Positions 1 to 6,191 of a stretch of 6,886 nucleotides of DNA are shown in pieces (position 1 is the stretch's first letter; each line of letters begins with the position of its first letter). The notes under the pieces are model-generated. The model saw only the letters and a list, made by a program, of their open reading frames with translations, was not told the DNA's origin and did not search any database. This DNA comes from UBA1424 sp041669225 (GTDB taxonomy: Bacteria; Bacillota_I; Bacilli_A; RFN20; CAG-826): assembly GCA_041669225.1 (NCBI GenBank), contig JBAYBO010000053.1:1-6886 (forward strand). The letters run 5' to 3'. The position numbers were made by a program, and so were the translations under genes.

Positions 1-819
1 GAGTGGCAAACCGTCATCAACACTTTGCCAAATATCGATGAAAACATAATCGGGGTTTGAGTTGGCGAGACACTCATTAAAATTTAAAAGGGCATCAGCC
101 TGAACGACAGTTATTTTTTCGTTATTGGGGAATTGAGGAAGAAGGAAACTAGAAAAGAGCACAATAATGTCTTTATCTTTTTCAAAGATAACAACTTTCT
201 TTACACCTTCTTTTTGAGCGATCATGAACGGAAAATAGCCTAATCCAAGACCCATTACCACCACAACGCCCCGAGATGCTTCAATCGCTGGCTCCATCGT
301 TTCAATTTCATGAGGAGTCACACTCATCCATACGCGATCATTTTCCATGATGACAGGAAAGGAGAAGTTCTCTTCAAAAAAACCAAGCCGCGTCTTTTCT
401 TCAAAATTGCTCGCAGTGATATGAATATCACGATAGGTAAAAGCTTGAAAAGGAGAATAATGATCAAACGTTAAGCGCCACTTGCCAAGGGTTTGTTCGG
501 AAAAATCAATCGCCTTTAAAAAAGCATTGCGTTGATAATAATCGCTTGATAGAAGTGCGCAACGACCATCGAGATGAGAAAGGAGCAACTCTTTTTCTTG
601 ACGTGAATTAGATGCTAATGCATCAACTAGTGTTGAGGCATAGTGTTGATCTTTATAATTTGCATTAGCCGAACGCCGCTTAAACTCACGTTCAAGTGAC
701 AGTTGATTGCTATTGAGCAAATAATTAAGAAAAACATCGGAAGCGAAAATGTTATCGTTCTTAATTCTAATTAGTTTGCGAAGTTCTGGGATCGCGTCAG
801 AAGGAATTTTGATTTTCAT
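1..819 (-). CDS. Class I SAM-dependent methyltransferase, C-terminal part cut by window edge
   Basis: The open frame has no stop and runs off the window; 273 residues are visible from an ATG at 819. The Rossmann-type SAM fold begins late, near residue 184. Hydrophobic strand VVVVMG leads into a glycine loop GLGLG (190-194). The second strand ends in an acidic residue (VIFEKD, E213), expected to bind the SAM ribose. An acidic residue near the adenine pocket (QADAL, D242) and a fourth-strand motif PDYVFIDIW (D262) follow. About 180 residues precede the fold; they are not recognisable to me and may hold a substrate-recognition domain. The substrate (RNA, protein or small molecule) cannot be told. 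A spermidine-synthase-like fold is an alternative. The upstream AAGAG is a weak ribosome site. The gene has its own candidate promoter at 834-862. The methyltransferase fold is well supported; the specific role is unknown. Confidence 0.8.
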   Translation of the reverse strand, partial: MKIKIPSDAIPELRKLIRIKNDNIFASDVFLNYLLNSNQLSLEREFKRRSANANYKDQHYASTLVDALASNSRQEKELLLSHLDGRCALLSSDYYQRNAFLKAIDFSEQTLGKWRLTFDHYSPFQAFTYRDIHITASNFEEKTRLGFFEENFSFPVIMENDRVWMSVTPHEIETMEPAIEASRGVVVVMGLGLGYFPFMIAQKEGVKKVVIFEKDKDIIVLFSSFLLPQFPNNEKITVVQADALLNFNECLANSNPDYVFIDIWQSVDDGLPL

Positions 820-833
820 TGGGCTCTTTGATT

Positions 834-862
834 ATTACACAATTCAAAAATAGATATGTCTA
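834..862 (-). promoter_or_regulatory. Candidate SigA-type promoter of the methyltransferase gene
   Basis: On the minus strand, TAGACA (857-862) and TGTAAT (834-839) are 17 bp apart, each 5 of 6 to the SigA consensus. Transcription would start near 827, giving a leader of only about 8 bases before the ATG at 819. The -35 box lies inside the small inverted repeat at 848-865, so one of the two readings may be accidental. Confidence 0.35.
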
Positions 863-865
863 TTT
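846..865 (-). terminator. Weak AT-rich hairpin after the TPM gene
   Basis: AAATAGA and TCTATTT form a perfect 7-bp stem (848-865) with a 4-base loop, followed on the minus strand by five T (846-850). It lies 24 bp beyond the TPM stop codon. The stem has one G-C pair, so it would be a weak intrinsic terminator at best. It overlaps the candidate methyltransferase -35 box. Confidence 0.3.
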
Positions 866-888
866 ACGAACATTTAAATTATCCTTCG

Positions 889-1707
889 CTAACGACGACG
901 AAACCAGTAGCCACCAGAACGACCACCACCGCCACGTCCGCTAGAAAAGGCAGAAAAAAGATACGGAAAAATATATTTTCCAGGAAAAACGCCGAGCAAA
1001 AGAATACCAATCGCAATTAAAACCCACGCCCAAACCGGCAAGGGTTCTCTTTCATAGTCGCTCGGCAACGGAATAAATGAGTCGTATTTAACATCTTCAT
1101 ATTCATCGATAAAACTTTGATAGTCATATGAATCATAGACATAGACACTGAGATAAACTTCTTGTATGATCCCAAAATAAAGGGAAATGAGTCTTTGATC
1201 ATAATCGGTCGCTGAAATGGCAGGATCATCGAAATATTCGGTGGCCAGAGCGTCCATGCGGAATGCGGAAATATAACCCATCATCCCCAGGCCTAGTTCA
1301 TAAACTGTTTCCTGATAGACGTATTCATACTCGCTTTCTCCTTCTTGAAAGAAAAGAACGAGAAGAATACCCATGTTGTTTTCGCCGATTCCCCAACTAT
1401 TGAAAAGTTCGGTCGTACTGAAATCGCCCACTTGCCCAACATACGTGGCAATGACAACCTGAGCACCATTTATGCCTTGGTCTTTATATTCCTGCTCCTG
1501 GCTATCCTCATAAAGTTCTTCGCTATAAGCGTATATCGTCCATTTCGTTGAGCCTAAAAGGATGTGTGAACGATCATTAATGTAAAATTCTTCGGTTTCG
1601 CGAATATGAGGCTTTGGGCTTCCTTGACAGGCGCTTAAAAAGGTGAGAAGAAAAAAGGTGAGACCTTTAAACAACCATTTCTTTGTGGTGGATGGGCGGT
1701 TAGTCAT
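889..1707 (-). CDS. TPM-domain (YgcG-like) lipoprotein with C-terminal membrane segment
   Basis: This is a 272-residue envelope protein. A basic start and hydrophobic stretch end in a lipobox LSAC (C27), so it is predicted to be exported and lipid-anchored. Residues 41-185 resemble the TPM domain: it opens with FYIND, has a strand GAQVVIATYVG (81-91), then LFNSWGIGENNMGILLVL (101-118), closely like the family's LFNxWGIGxxxxNxGvLlLv pattern. A membrane helix at about 225-242 is followed by a glycine-rich, arginine-ended tail (GRGGGGRSGG, then RRR), like the Gly-rich ends of many TPM proteins. The predicted layout is lipid anchor and TPM domain outside, tail inside. Some TPM domains have phosphatase activity; no activity can be assigned here. 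It follows the LemA gene by 11 bp with AGGTAGG just before the ATG, so the two are probably co-transcribed. The middle is very acidic and Tyr-rich. Confidence 0.85.
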   Translation of the reverse strand: MTNRPSTTKKWLFKGLTFFLLTFLSACQGSPKPHIRETEEFYINDRSHILLGSTKWTIYAYSEELYEDSQEQEYKDQGINGAQVVIATYVGQVGDFSTTELFNSWGIGENNMGILLVLFFQEGESEYEYVYQETVYELGLGMMGYISAFRMDALATEYFDDPAISATDYDQRLISLYFGIIQEVYLSVYVYDSYDYQSFIDEYEDVKYDSFIPLPSDYEREPLPVWAWVLIAIGILLLGVFPGKYIFPYLFSAFSSGRGGGGRSGGYWFRRR

Positions 1708-1718
1708 AACCTACCTGA

Positions 1719-2288
1719 TTATTCAAAAGTTGATAATGAAACGTTGTAATTTGTCAGTTCGTAAGGAGAGTATGGAGTGCGAGCACCAACAAAGATAATG
1801 TTGGGAAAGGTTTTAATATGCGTGTTATAGGCGGTAACAGTACCATTAAAAACTATAATTGAGGTAGTCACCATATTGGTCGAGGCCGAGAATTCAGCGA
1901 TAAAACCAGAATATAGGCCGACCGTATTGTAACTGTCGGGGTTGTCTTCCATATATGCTACTAATGTGACGAAAGTTCCGTCAAGCAACTCAGCAGCTTC
2001 ATCGGCAGCGGCAGCGTTGCCGTTTTCAATGGCGCTTGCGAATGCTTCGCGGGCATCGGTAATCGTTTCGAGATAACCAAGAACGGTTGCGTTAGCATCT
2101 TCAATTGCGTCAATCAAAACGTCAACTTTAACATATCGAGCTTCTAATGAGACATGGACATTGCCTTGAGCTTCAACGACTTCCGCTTCGCGGACAACCG
2201 CGCCGTTATAGGCAAAAATCCAAAAGCCACCAACGATGATGGCGAGAACAGCAAGAGCACCGGAAACGATAAGAATTATTTTTTTCAT
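1719..2288 (-). CDS. lemA: LemA-family membrane protein
   Basis: This 189-residue protein has one N-terminal membrane helix (about 4-26) followed by YN (27-28), the usual junction to the helical LemA domain. The domain then follows the family outline: VVREAEVVEAQGNVHVSLEAR (29-51), where LemA proteins read YNxLVxxxxxVxxAWSNVDVQLKRR, then a helix ending TITDAREAF (75-83). It closes with YNTHIKTFPNIIF (154-166), matching the YNxxIxxFPxxL signature. The common Trp and double Arg of the first signature are replaced, so this is a divergent member. LemA proteins are anchored with the helical domain outside; their biochemical role is unsettled. They are often encoded next to TPM-domain proteins, as here. 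The start is supported by AAAGGG 9 bp upstream (2298-2303), with a candidate promoter at 2329-2356. Confidence 0.85.
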   Translation of the reverse strand: MKKIILIVSGALAVLAIIVGGFWIFAYNGAVVREAEVVEAQGNVHVSLEARYVKVDVLIDAIEDANATVLGYLETITDAREAFASAIENGNAAAADEAAELLDGTFVTLVAYMEDNPDSYNTVGLYSGFIAEFSASTNMVTTSIIVFNGTVTAYNTHIKTFPNIIFVGARTPYSPYELTNYNVSLSTFE

Positions 2289-2328
2289 GGCCTTATTCCC
2301 TTTCGCCAGATTTGTAATAGATATTTTT

Positions 2329-2356
2329 ATTATATTCTAAGCATTAGAAAGTGAAA
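2329..2356 (-). promoter_or_regulatory. Candidate promoter of the lemA-TPM unit
   Basis: On the minus strand a perfect TATAAT lies at 2329-2334, giving a predicted start near 2322 and a leader of about 34 bases. The -35 region is poor: TTCACT (2350-2355) at 15 bp spacing is the best match, or TTTCAC (2351-2356) at 16 bp. The surroundings are strongly A/T-rich. The rest of the 2289-2405 spacer shows no convincing terminator for the SDR gene. Confidence 0.45.
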
Positions 2357-2405
2357 TATATTTTGCATGGAAAATTCAAATATTTTTTAGAGATAAAAAA
2401 CGTTG

Positions 2406-3266
2406 CTAAAAACTTATTGCTTCGAGTCCGGTGGCCTCGCTTAAATATTTGACTAAAATAATTTGCTTGGCCTTATCGCGAGCACCCTTATTGACTGCCA
2501 CTTCTCGCATTTTCTCATCGATATAGAAACCTTGAATATTGTCATCACTTGCAAGTGCCACATAAATCTTAGCCATTTCCGCGGCAGATATGCTGAATTT
2601 GCTTTTAATGGCATAGAGCTTTTTTTGAAAATTTGAAATGTTTGAGTAGCGATTGATGTCGACCTTAACATTTGTGACGCGAATCGCGTGAACTGTGGTT
2701 TTTAGCTTCATGTTTTCTTTCATGTATAAAGAAATCATTAGTAAGGCAAGTTTGTTTTGATAGTATTGTTTGGCCGGATTATATTTCTTTTCGCAATGAA
2801 AATCAGTGACATTTAGTTTGATAAAGGGATACATCACCAGTCCCTGAGAAGATATGTTGATGATTTTGCCTTGGGGACTCTTCTCTAAAAGAGGCAAAAG
2901 GCTGTAACTCAAAAAGAATGGCGCGATAACATTCGTGGTAAACTGTGATTCAAGCCCTTCCTCAGTCACTATTCTTTGCTTTCTTGATATATCAAAGTCA
3001 GCACCATTATTTATTAAAACATCGATACTTTCATATTCTGAAGTTATCTCAGAGACGAATTTTTTGAGGCTGGCCAAAGAAGATAAATCGACAATTTTTA
3101 GCAGCACTTCCTGATTTGCGGTTTGCGAGACTATTTCTTGACGCGCCACTTCACCTCTTTCCTGGTTGCGGCAAGCCATGATGACGCGGTGGCCTAAGGC
3201 CGCTAACTGGCGTGAGCATTCTCGACCAATTCCGGCATTTGCTCCTGTGACGATAATTGTTTTCAT
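2406..3266 (-). CDS. Short-chain dehydrogenase/reductase, retinol-dehydrogenase-like
   Basis: This 286-residue NAD(P)-dependent oxidoreductase of the classical SDR type is predicted to be cytoplasmic. Cofactor loop TGANAGIG is at 7-14. MACRNQERG (30-38) follows the second strand; a basic residue there (R33) usually means NADP(H). D60 in VDLSSLASL contacts the adenine ring in relatives. The catalytic tetrad is complete: N112 (TTNVIAP), S140 (INISS), Y168 and K172 (Y-x3-K). The long Ser-Tyr gap and the ACRxxERG and DLSSLASL motifs resemble the retinol dehydrogenase/WWOX-like branch. The normally conserved NNAG motif reads NNGA (86-89). The substrate is unknown; the branch name does not imply retinol. 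The start is supported by GGAAAGAG (3273-3280) 6 bp upstream. It appears to be a single-gene unit, isolated from the upstream tRNA by a strong terminator. Confidence 0.88.
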   Translation of the reverse strand: MKTIIVTGANAGIGRECSRQLAALGHRVIMACRNQERGEVARQEIVSQTANQEVLLKIVDLSSLASLKKFVSEITSEYESIDVLINNGADFDISRKQRIVTEEGLESQFTTNVIAPFFLSYSLLPLLEKSPQGKIINISSQGLVMYPFIKLNVTDFHCEKKYNPAKQYYQNKLALLMISLYMKENMKLKTTVHAIRVTNVKVDINRYSNISNFQKKLYAIKSKFSISAAEMAKIYVALASDDNIQGFYIDEKMREVAVNKGARDKAKQIILVKYLSEATGLEAISF

Positions 3267-3296
3267 ATTTATCTCTTTCCATCGAAATTAAAATTT

Positions 3297-3306
3297 GATA
3301 ATCATT
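3297..3306. promoter_or_regulatory. Possible Fur-like operator half before the SDR gene
   Basis: The 10 bases GATAATCATT match the central part of the 19-bp Fur consensus, but the flanks match poorly (about 12 of 19 over the full length). It lies about 30 bp upstream of the SDR start codon, in a spacer where no good SigA promoter was found. In AT-rich DNA such a match can be chance. Confidence 0.15.
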
Positions 3307-3350
3307 TCTTATATCTATAATAACTCTTTTTTTATTAGCGATATCAGATA

Positions 3351-3401
3351 AAAGAAAACCCCCTTTTATTGTAACCGGATTTTGGTCCAATAAATGGGGG
3401 G
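3351..3401 (-). terminator. Strong intrinsic terminator after tRNA-Ala
   Basis: On the minus strand a run of C (3396-3401) plus TTTATTG pairs with CAATAAA plus GGGGG (3359-3371). The only flaw in this roughly 12-bp stem is one A-A mismatch. ACC and GGT inside the loop can add three more pairs. The stem is followed by TTTTCTTT (3351-3358). It starts 13 bp after the tRNA CCA end and so closes the tRNA transcript and shields the SDR gene. Confidence 0.85.
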
Positions 3402-3414
3402 AATTTCAGCAGAA

Positions 3415-3490
3415 TGGTGGAGTTGACGGGGATCGAACCCGCTACCTCGTCGTTGCGAACGACGCGCTCTCCCAGATGAGCTACAACCCC
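3415..3490 (-). tRNA. tRNA-Ala, anticodon CGC
   Basis: The 76-base cloverleaf folds fully: acceptor GGGGTTG with CAACTCC, D stem GCTC with GAGC, anticodon stem CGTCG with CGACG, T stem GCGGG with CCCGT, and T loop TTCGATC. The anticodon loop TTCGCAA places CGC at 3455-3457, reading GCG. Pair 3-70 is G-U and the discriminator is A, the classic alanine identity set. The CCA end is encoded at 3415-3417. It has its own promoter (3503-3531) and terminator (3351-3401), so it is a single-gene transcription unit. Position 34 is C, so it reads GCG only. Confidence 0.97.
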
Positions 3491-3502
3491 AAACGCTAAA
3501 TA

Positions 3503-3531
3503 AGTATATATTTAATGAGTGCTCTTTTCAA
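3503..3531 (-). promoter_or_regulatory. SigA-type promoter of tRNA-Ala
   Basis: On the minus strand TTGAAA (3526-3531) and TATACT (3503-3508) are exactly 17 bp apart. Transcription would begin near 3496, leaving about 6 bases of 5' leader before the mature tRNA. The -35 box overlaps a small CTCTT/AAGAG hairpin (3522-3534) that lies just past the stop codon of the CvpA-like gene. That hairpin lacks a T tail and is not a good terminator. Confidence 0.7.
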
Positions 3532-3537
3532 GAGACA

Positions 3538-4422
3538 TCAAACCGTACAAATAAATTCGCCTTCATCACTATAACATTCTTCTTCGAAGGCGACGATGAT
3601 GGCGTCTAGTTCTTCGTCACTTAGTTCCTCACTGATGAGACTTTCACTCAAATCAAGGAATTCGAGATTAACAAAATATGTGGCCTCATCAAGCTTGTAT
3701 TGGAAAACCTTACCATCTAAAGAGAGCCAACCAAATACCCACGAGTTTTCGCTATTTAAGCCGGCGGCAATGCCGACAAGGTAGTCATATATACCAAAAG
3801 CCGTATAACTTCCGGTGCTATATAGATAAGTAAATCCTGGCGAAATCGCACTTGTGGCAAACATATAAGATGCGACGATGACAAGCGTCTGAGCAACGCC
3901 AATTAGCCCACCTAACACACGCATTTTCTTTTTGCGAAGACGCGATGGAACAATCATTCTTACCAGTGGCCAAAGAAGCGCAGAAATAATCCAAGAAACG
4001 ACATGAACAACCAAAACGATTGCAAACCAGGCCACGGCCTTTGAAATATTAAAAGCTAACTCAGCACTATACTCAGGAGTAAATTTCGCGCGATTTGTCG
4101 TTAATCGACCCATCACCACAATTAGTTCCGTGAATGAAGTAATGGTAATAGTCTCACTTCCGCCATAATCGATTATAGGATGATAGCCAATAAGGGTAAA
4201 AAATTCTTTACTGGCGAGCCATGTCGCTAGTGGTTTGACGGCAAAGATGGCGGCACCAGCTAAGAGTAAAACGACGAAGAGAAAACGCCACAAAGCGTGC
4301 CAACCTTTTTTGGCCATGCCAAATAAAAATGACATAATGATCATGAAAATAATTATTCCGTCAATTAAAAAGGGGAGACTGAGAATATTTACGATAATAA
4401 TTGCTATTTGTTCGCCATTCAT
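3538..4422 (-). CDS. CvpA-like polytopic membrane protein with acidic C-terminus
   Basis: This 294-residue protein has four probable membrane helices, at about 6-36, 45-70, 128-155 and 168-190. Helix 1 (DGIIIFMIIMSFLFGMAKKG, 21-40) resembles the CvpA opening, where an acidic residue and a hydrophobic run lead to a basic turn. RVLGGLIGVAQTLVIV (168-183) after a basic loop SRLRKKK matches the family's RxxGGxxGxxxGxxxv helix. CvpA-like proteins were first linked to colicin V production and are of unclear function in Gram-positive bacteria. The last 100 residues are soluble and end in a strongly acidic stretch (255-290) with two Cys near the terminus (C283, C292). That tail is not part of the core family. 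Weak TAAGAT is the only ribosome site upstream. The gene is divergent from the polymerase gene. Confidence 0.65.
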   Translation of the reverse strand: MNGEQIAIIIVNILSLPFLIDGIIIFMIIMSFLFGMAKKGWHALWRFLFVVLLLAGAAIFAVKPLATWLASKEFFTLIGYHPIIDYGGSETITITSFTELIVVMGRLTTNRAKFTPEYSAELAFNISKAVAWFAIVLVVHVVSWIISALLWPLVRMIVPSRLRKKKMRVLGGLIGVAQTLVIVASYMFATSAISPGFTYLYSTGSYTAFGIYDYLVGIAAGLNSENSWVFGWLSLDGKVFQYKLDEATYFVNLEFLDLSESLISEELSDEELDAIIVAFEEECYSDEGEFICTV

Positions 4423-4437
4423 ATTTTTATCTTACGC

Positions 4438-4453
4438 TTGTTTTATAAAACAA
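4438..4453. repeat. 16-bp perfect palindrome in the CvpA-like gene leader
   Basis: TTGTTTTATAAAACAA is a perfect palindrome lying between the predicted CvpA-like transcription start (about 4477) and its ATG at 4422. Its size and symmetry fit a dimeric repressor site; as RNA it has no loop and folds poorly. No function is known. Confidence 0.45.
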
Positions 4454-4481
4454 AGAAGCCACCGATGAATTTGATAGAATC

Positions 4482-4514
4482 ATTATACTATATTTTGAGA
4501 ATATTTTTATTCAA
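4482..4514 (-). promoter_or_regulatory. Candidate promoter of the CvpA-like gene
   Basis: Two overlapping -10 boxes are visible on the minus strand: TATAAT (4482-4487) and TATAGT (4487-4492). TTGAAT (4509-4514) lies 16 bp from TATAGT, a usable arrangement, but 21 bp from TATAAT. The predicted leader is about 55 bases and contains the 4438-4453 palindrome. Confidence 0.45.
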
Positions 4515-4574
4515 CAAAAATGGGAAGCCAAACGCTTATTTTTGTCAAGACTGATAATGGAAGTTTTTCTGCTC

Positions 4575-4580
4575 TATAAT
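4575..4580 (+). promoter_or_regulatory. Candidate -10 box of the polymerase-YolD operon
   Basis: A perfect TATAAT lies 22 bp before the polymerase ATG. At 16-18 bp upstream no -35 box is recognisable; TTGTCA (4542-4547) is 27 bp away, too far for SigA. The promoter may therefore need an activator. I looked for the Firmicutes LexA box (CGAAC-N4-GTTCG type) across 4423-4602 and saw none. Confidence 0.45.
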
Positions 4581-4602
4581 GTAGACATAAAGAATAAAAA
4601 AT

Positions 4603-5847
4603 ATGAATCCCGTCATCGCCGCCATTGATTTAAAAGCCTTCTATTCTTTCGTCGAATGTCTCGATCGAAATTTAGATCCTTTTGTCACACCTCTTGTCGT
4701 GTGCGATGAAGAGCGAGGACCAGGAACAATCGTCTTATCGGTTACCCCTTTTTTAAAAGCACAAGGGGTGCCCTCACGCCTTCGCAAACGCGATTTGCCT
4801 AAACGCGATGATATTATTTTTGCCGTTCCGCGAATGGCCCGATATATTGAAATGTCAGCAAAAGTCGTATCCATTTTCCTCGACTTTGTCGGGGAAGATG
4901 ATTTACATGTCTATTCTATTGACGAATCATTTTTAAATCTTGGTCCTTATCTCAAACTTTATAAAACAACACCACGACAAATAGTTCGCAAGATTCTCGA
5001 CAAAGTTTTAAAGGAAACAGGTCTCTTTGCCACCGCAGGAATTAGCGAAAATCTTTTCCTGGCGAAATCAGCTTTGGAATTCACCGGGAAGAAAGCAAAA
5101 GATGGCATTGCTGAGTGGACCAAAGACGATGTTAAAAGCAAGTTATGGCCCATCTCTCCTCTTTCCAAAATGTGGGGCATCTCGACTAATCTAGAGAAAA
5201 GACTTAACGAGATTGGTATCGAGACAATTGGCGAACTCGCAAATGCACCTGAAGCTTTACTAATCAAATATTTCGGAATTATCGGTAAGGATTTGCGCGA
5301 CCACGCCAACGGAATCGATGATTCCAATATTCGTGAAAAATATATTCCTAAGGAAACATCGCTTTCGTATGGCCAATCTCTTTTCCGCGACTATAAGAGA
5401 AGTGAAATGCCCTTGATAATTCGCGAGATGAGCGATGACTTAGCCCTCCGTCTTCGTCTTGAAGGCAAAAAGGCTGGCTTAGTAGCTTTAATGATTGGTT
5501 ATTCCTATGAATTGGGAGATGGCTTCTCGCGCCAACTAACGTTAATGAAGTCCACAAGTGACAATGATTTGATTTATGATGGTCTGATGACTTTGTTCCG
5601 CAAATTTTGCGAAGATAAACCAATTCGTCGCGTCGATATCGCTTTTGGAGTATTCAGTTTTGATGATTGCGAGCAACTCGATTTATTTGATACTTCAAAC
5701 AAACAAGTAAATAAAAGAGAACTGCGGAAAGCTCTAGACGAAATCGTTTTGCGTTTTGGAAGAGATTCCGTTTTAAGAGGCAGTGCCTTGCTAGAAGAAT
5801 CAAATGTCATTAAGCGCCACGCTCAAATCGGAGGACACCGTAAATGA
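4603..5847 (+). CDS. Y-family DNA polymerase, UvrX/YqjW (UmuC-like) type
   Basis: This 414-residue translesion polymerase is expected to extend DNA across damaged bases with low fidelity. Palm motifs are intact: IDLKAFYSFVE (8-18) with metal ligand D9, and YSIDES (104-109) with D107 and E108. RGPGTIVLSVTPFLKAQGVPSRLR (38-61, from which only the RGPG...LKAQGVPSR outline is diagnostic) fits the fingers of UmuC/UvrX-type enzymes. GISENLFLAK (146-155) is the family GIxxNxxLAK motif. A thumb helix-hairpin-helix is seen at WGISTNLEKRLNEIGI (191-206). The little finger (about 245-355) ends with QLDLF (358-362), a textbook beta-clamp-binding pentapeptide. The start lies 8 codons before the catalytic Asp, as in relatives. 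The upstream ribosome site is weak. The stop overlaps the YolD-like start by four bases, implying translational coupling. The enzyme appears full length and active; SOS control is not visible. Confidence 0.93.
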   Translation: MNPVIAAIDLKAFYSFVECLDRNLDPFVTPLVVCDEERGPGTIVLSVTPFLKAQGVPSRLRKRDLPKRDDIIFAVPRMARYIEMSAKVVSIFLDFVGEDDLHVYSIDESFLNLGPYLKLYKTTPRQIVRKILDKVLKETGLFATAGISENLFLAKSALEFTGKKAKDGIAEWTKDDVKSKLWPISPLSKMWGISTNLEKRLNEIGIETIGELANAPEALLIKYFGIIGKDLRDHANGIDDSNIREKYIPKETSLSYGQSLFRDYKRSEMPLIIREMSDDLALRLRLEGKKAGLVALMIGYSYELGDGFSRQLTLMKSTSDNDLIYDGLMTLFRKFCEDKPIRRVDIAFGVFSFDDCEQLDLFDTSNKQVNKRELRKALDEIVLRFGRDSVLRGSALLEESNVIKRHAQIGGHRK

Positions 5848-6164
5848 GTGGCCGGGGTATGAAGAAATGGCGTCCCTTTTCTTCATTAGAAGAACAAAAA
5901 CCTTCATTGCAACAGATGAAATATCAAAAGGGCAAATGTCCAAAACCAAAAATTAGCAGTGATCAAGCCGAGAAAATCGATGCCTATCTACGTGATTACA
6001 AGGACAAGCTTTTTTTGATTACCTTCTATGAAGATGGATATGTTTTAAATCTCGAGGAATTAATCAAAAAAGTATCATATCAAGACTGTATTATTAAGAC
6101 AGGAACCAAGATAATTTCGTTTTCCAATTTAATAGATTTAGAAATTTTAAAAATTATTCAATAA
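5844..6164 (+). CDS. YolD-like protein, partner of the Y-family polymerase
   Basis: This 106-residue small protein matches the YolD-like family. It has RGMKKWRPFSSLEEQ (4-18), the family's RGxxKWxPFxSLxEQ opening; KPKISSDQ (34-41), like its KPxLSxDQ segment; then strands with FYEDGY (61-66) and an Ile-rich end with ISFSNLIDLEI (91-101). In Bacillus, YolD-like genes lie next to uvrX and yqjW-type polymerase genes. They have been suggested to act as UmuD-like accessory factors, which is not settled. Here the ATG overlaps the polymerase stop (ATGA). A strong GGAGGA sits 8 bp upstream (5830-5835), far better than the polymerase's own site, so the YolD-like protein may be made in excess. A later ATG at residue 6 would break the family motif. 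Two hairpins follow at 6192-6271. Confidence 0.88.
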   Translation: MSGRGMKKWRPFSSLEEQKPSLQQMKYQKGKCPKPKISSDQAEKIDAYLRDYKDKLFLITFYEDGYVLNLEELIKKVSYQDCIIKTGTKIISFSNLIDLEILKIIQ

Positions 6165-6191
6165 AACGACAACATAATTTGTTTATATTAC

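Noticed and set aside
1345..1551. Plus-strand 68-codon open frame inside the TPM gene
   Set aside because: It lies fully antisense to a well-supported gene, has no ribosome site, and resembles no family.
3151..3390. Minus-strand 79-codon frame overlapping the SDR start
   Set aside because: It starts inside the tRNA terminator and its second half is an out-of-frame reading of the SDR gene.
3522..3534. CTCTT/AAGAG hairpin as terminator of the CvpA-like gene
   Set aside because: Five-bp stem with a 3-base loop and no T tail; it coincides with the tRNA promoter -35 box.
4521..4540. AAGC/GCTT inverted repeat followed by T's as a terminator or LexA-like site
   Set aside because: Only four base pairs, and the sequence does not match the LexA consensus.
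4641..5810. Several minus-strand open frames across the polymerase gene
   Set aside because: All are antisense to an intact polymerase frame with catalytic motifs; none has a ribosome site or a recognisable motif.
5845..5847. TGA read as Trp (code 4), extending the polymerase
   Set aside because: The next gene's start and strong ribosome site sit exactly here, TGA also ends the CvpA-like gene naturally, and all Trp codons seen are TGG.
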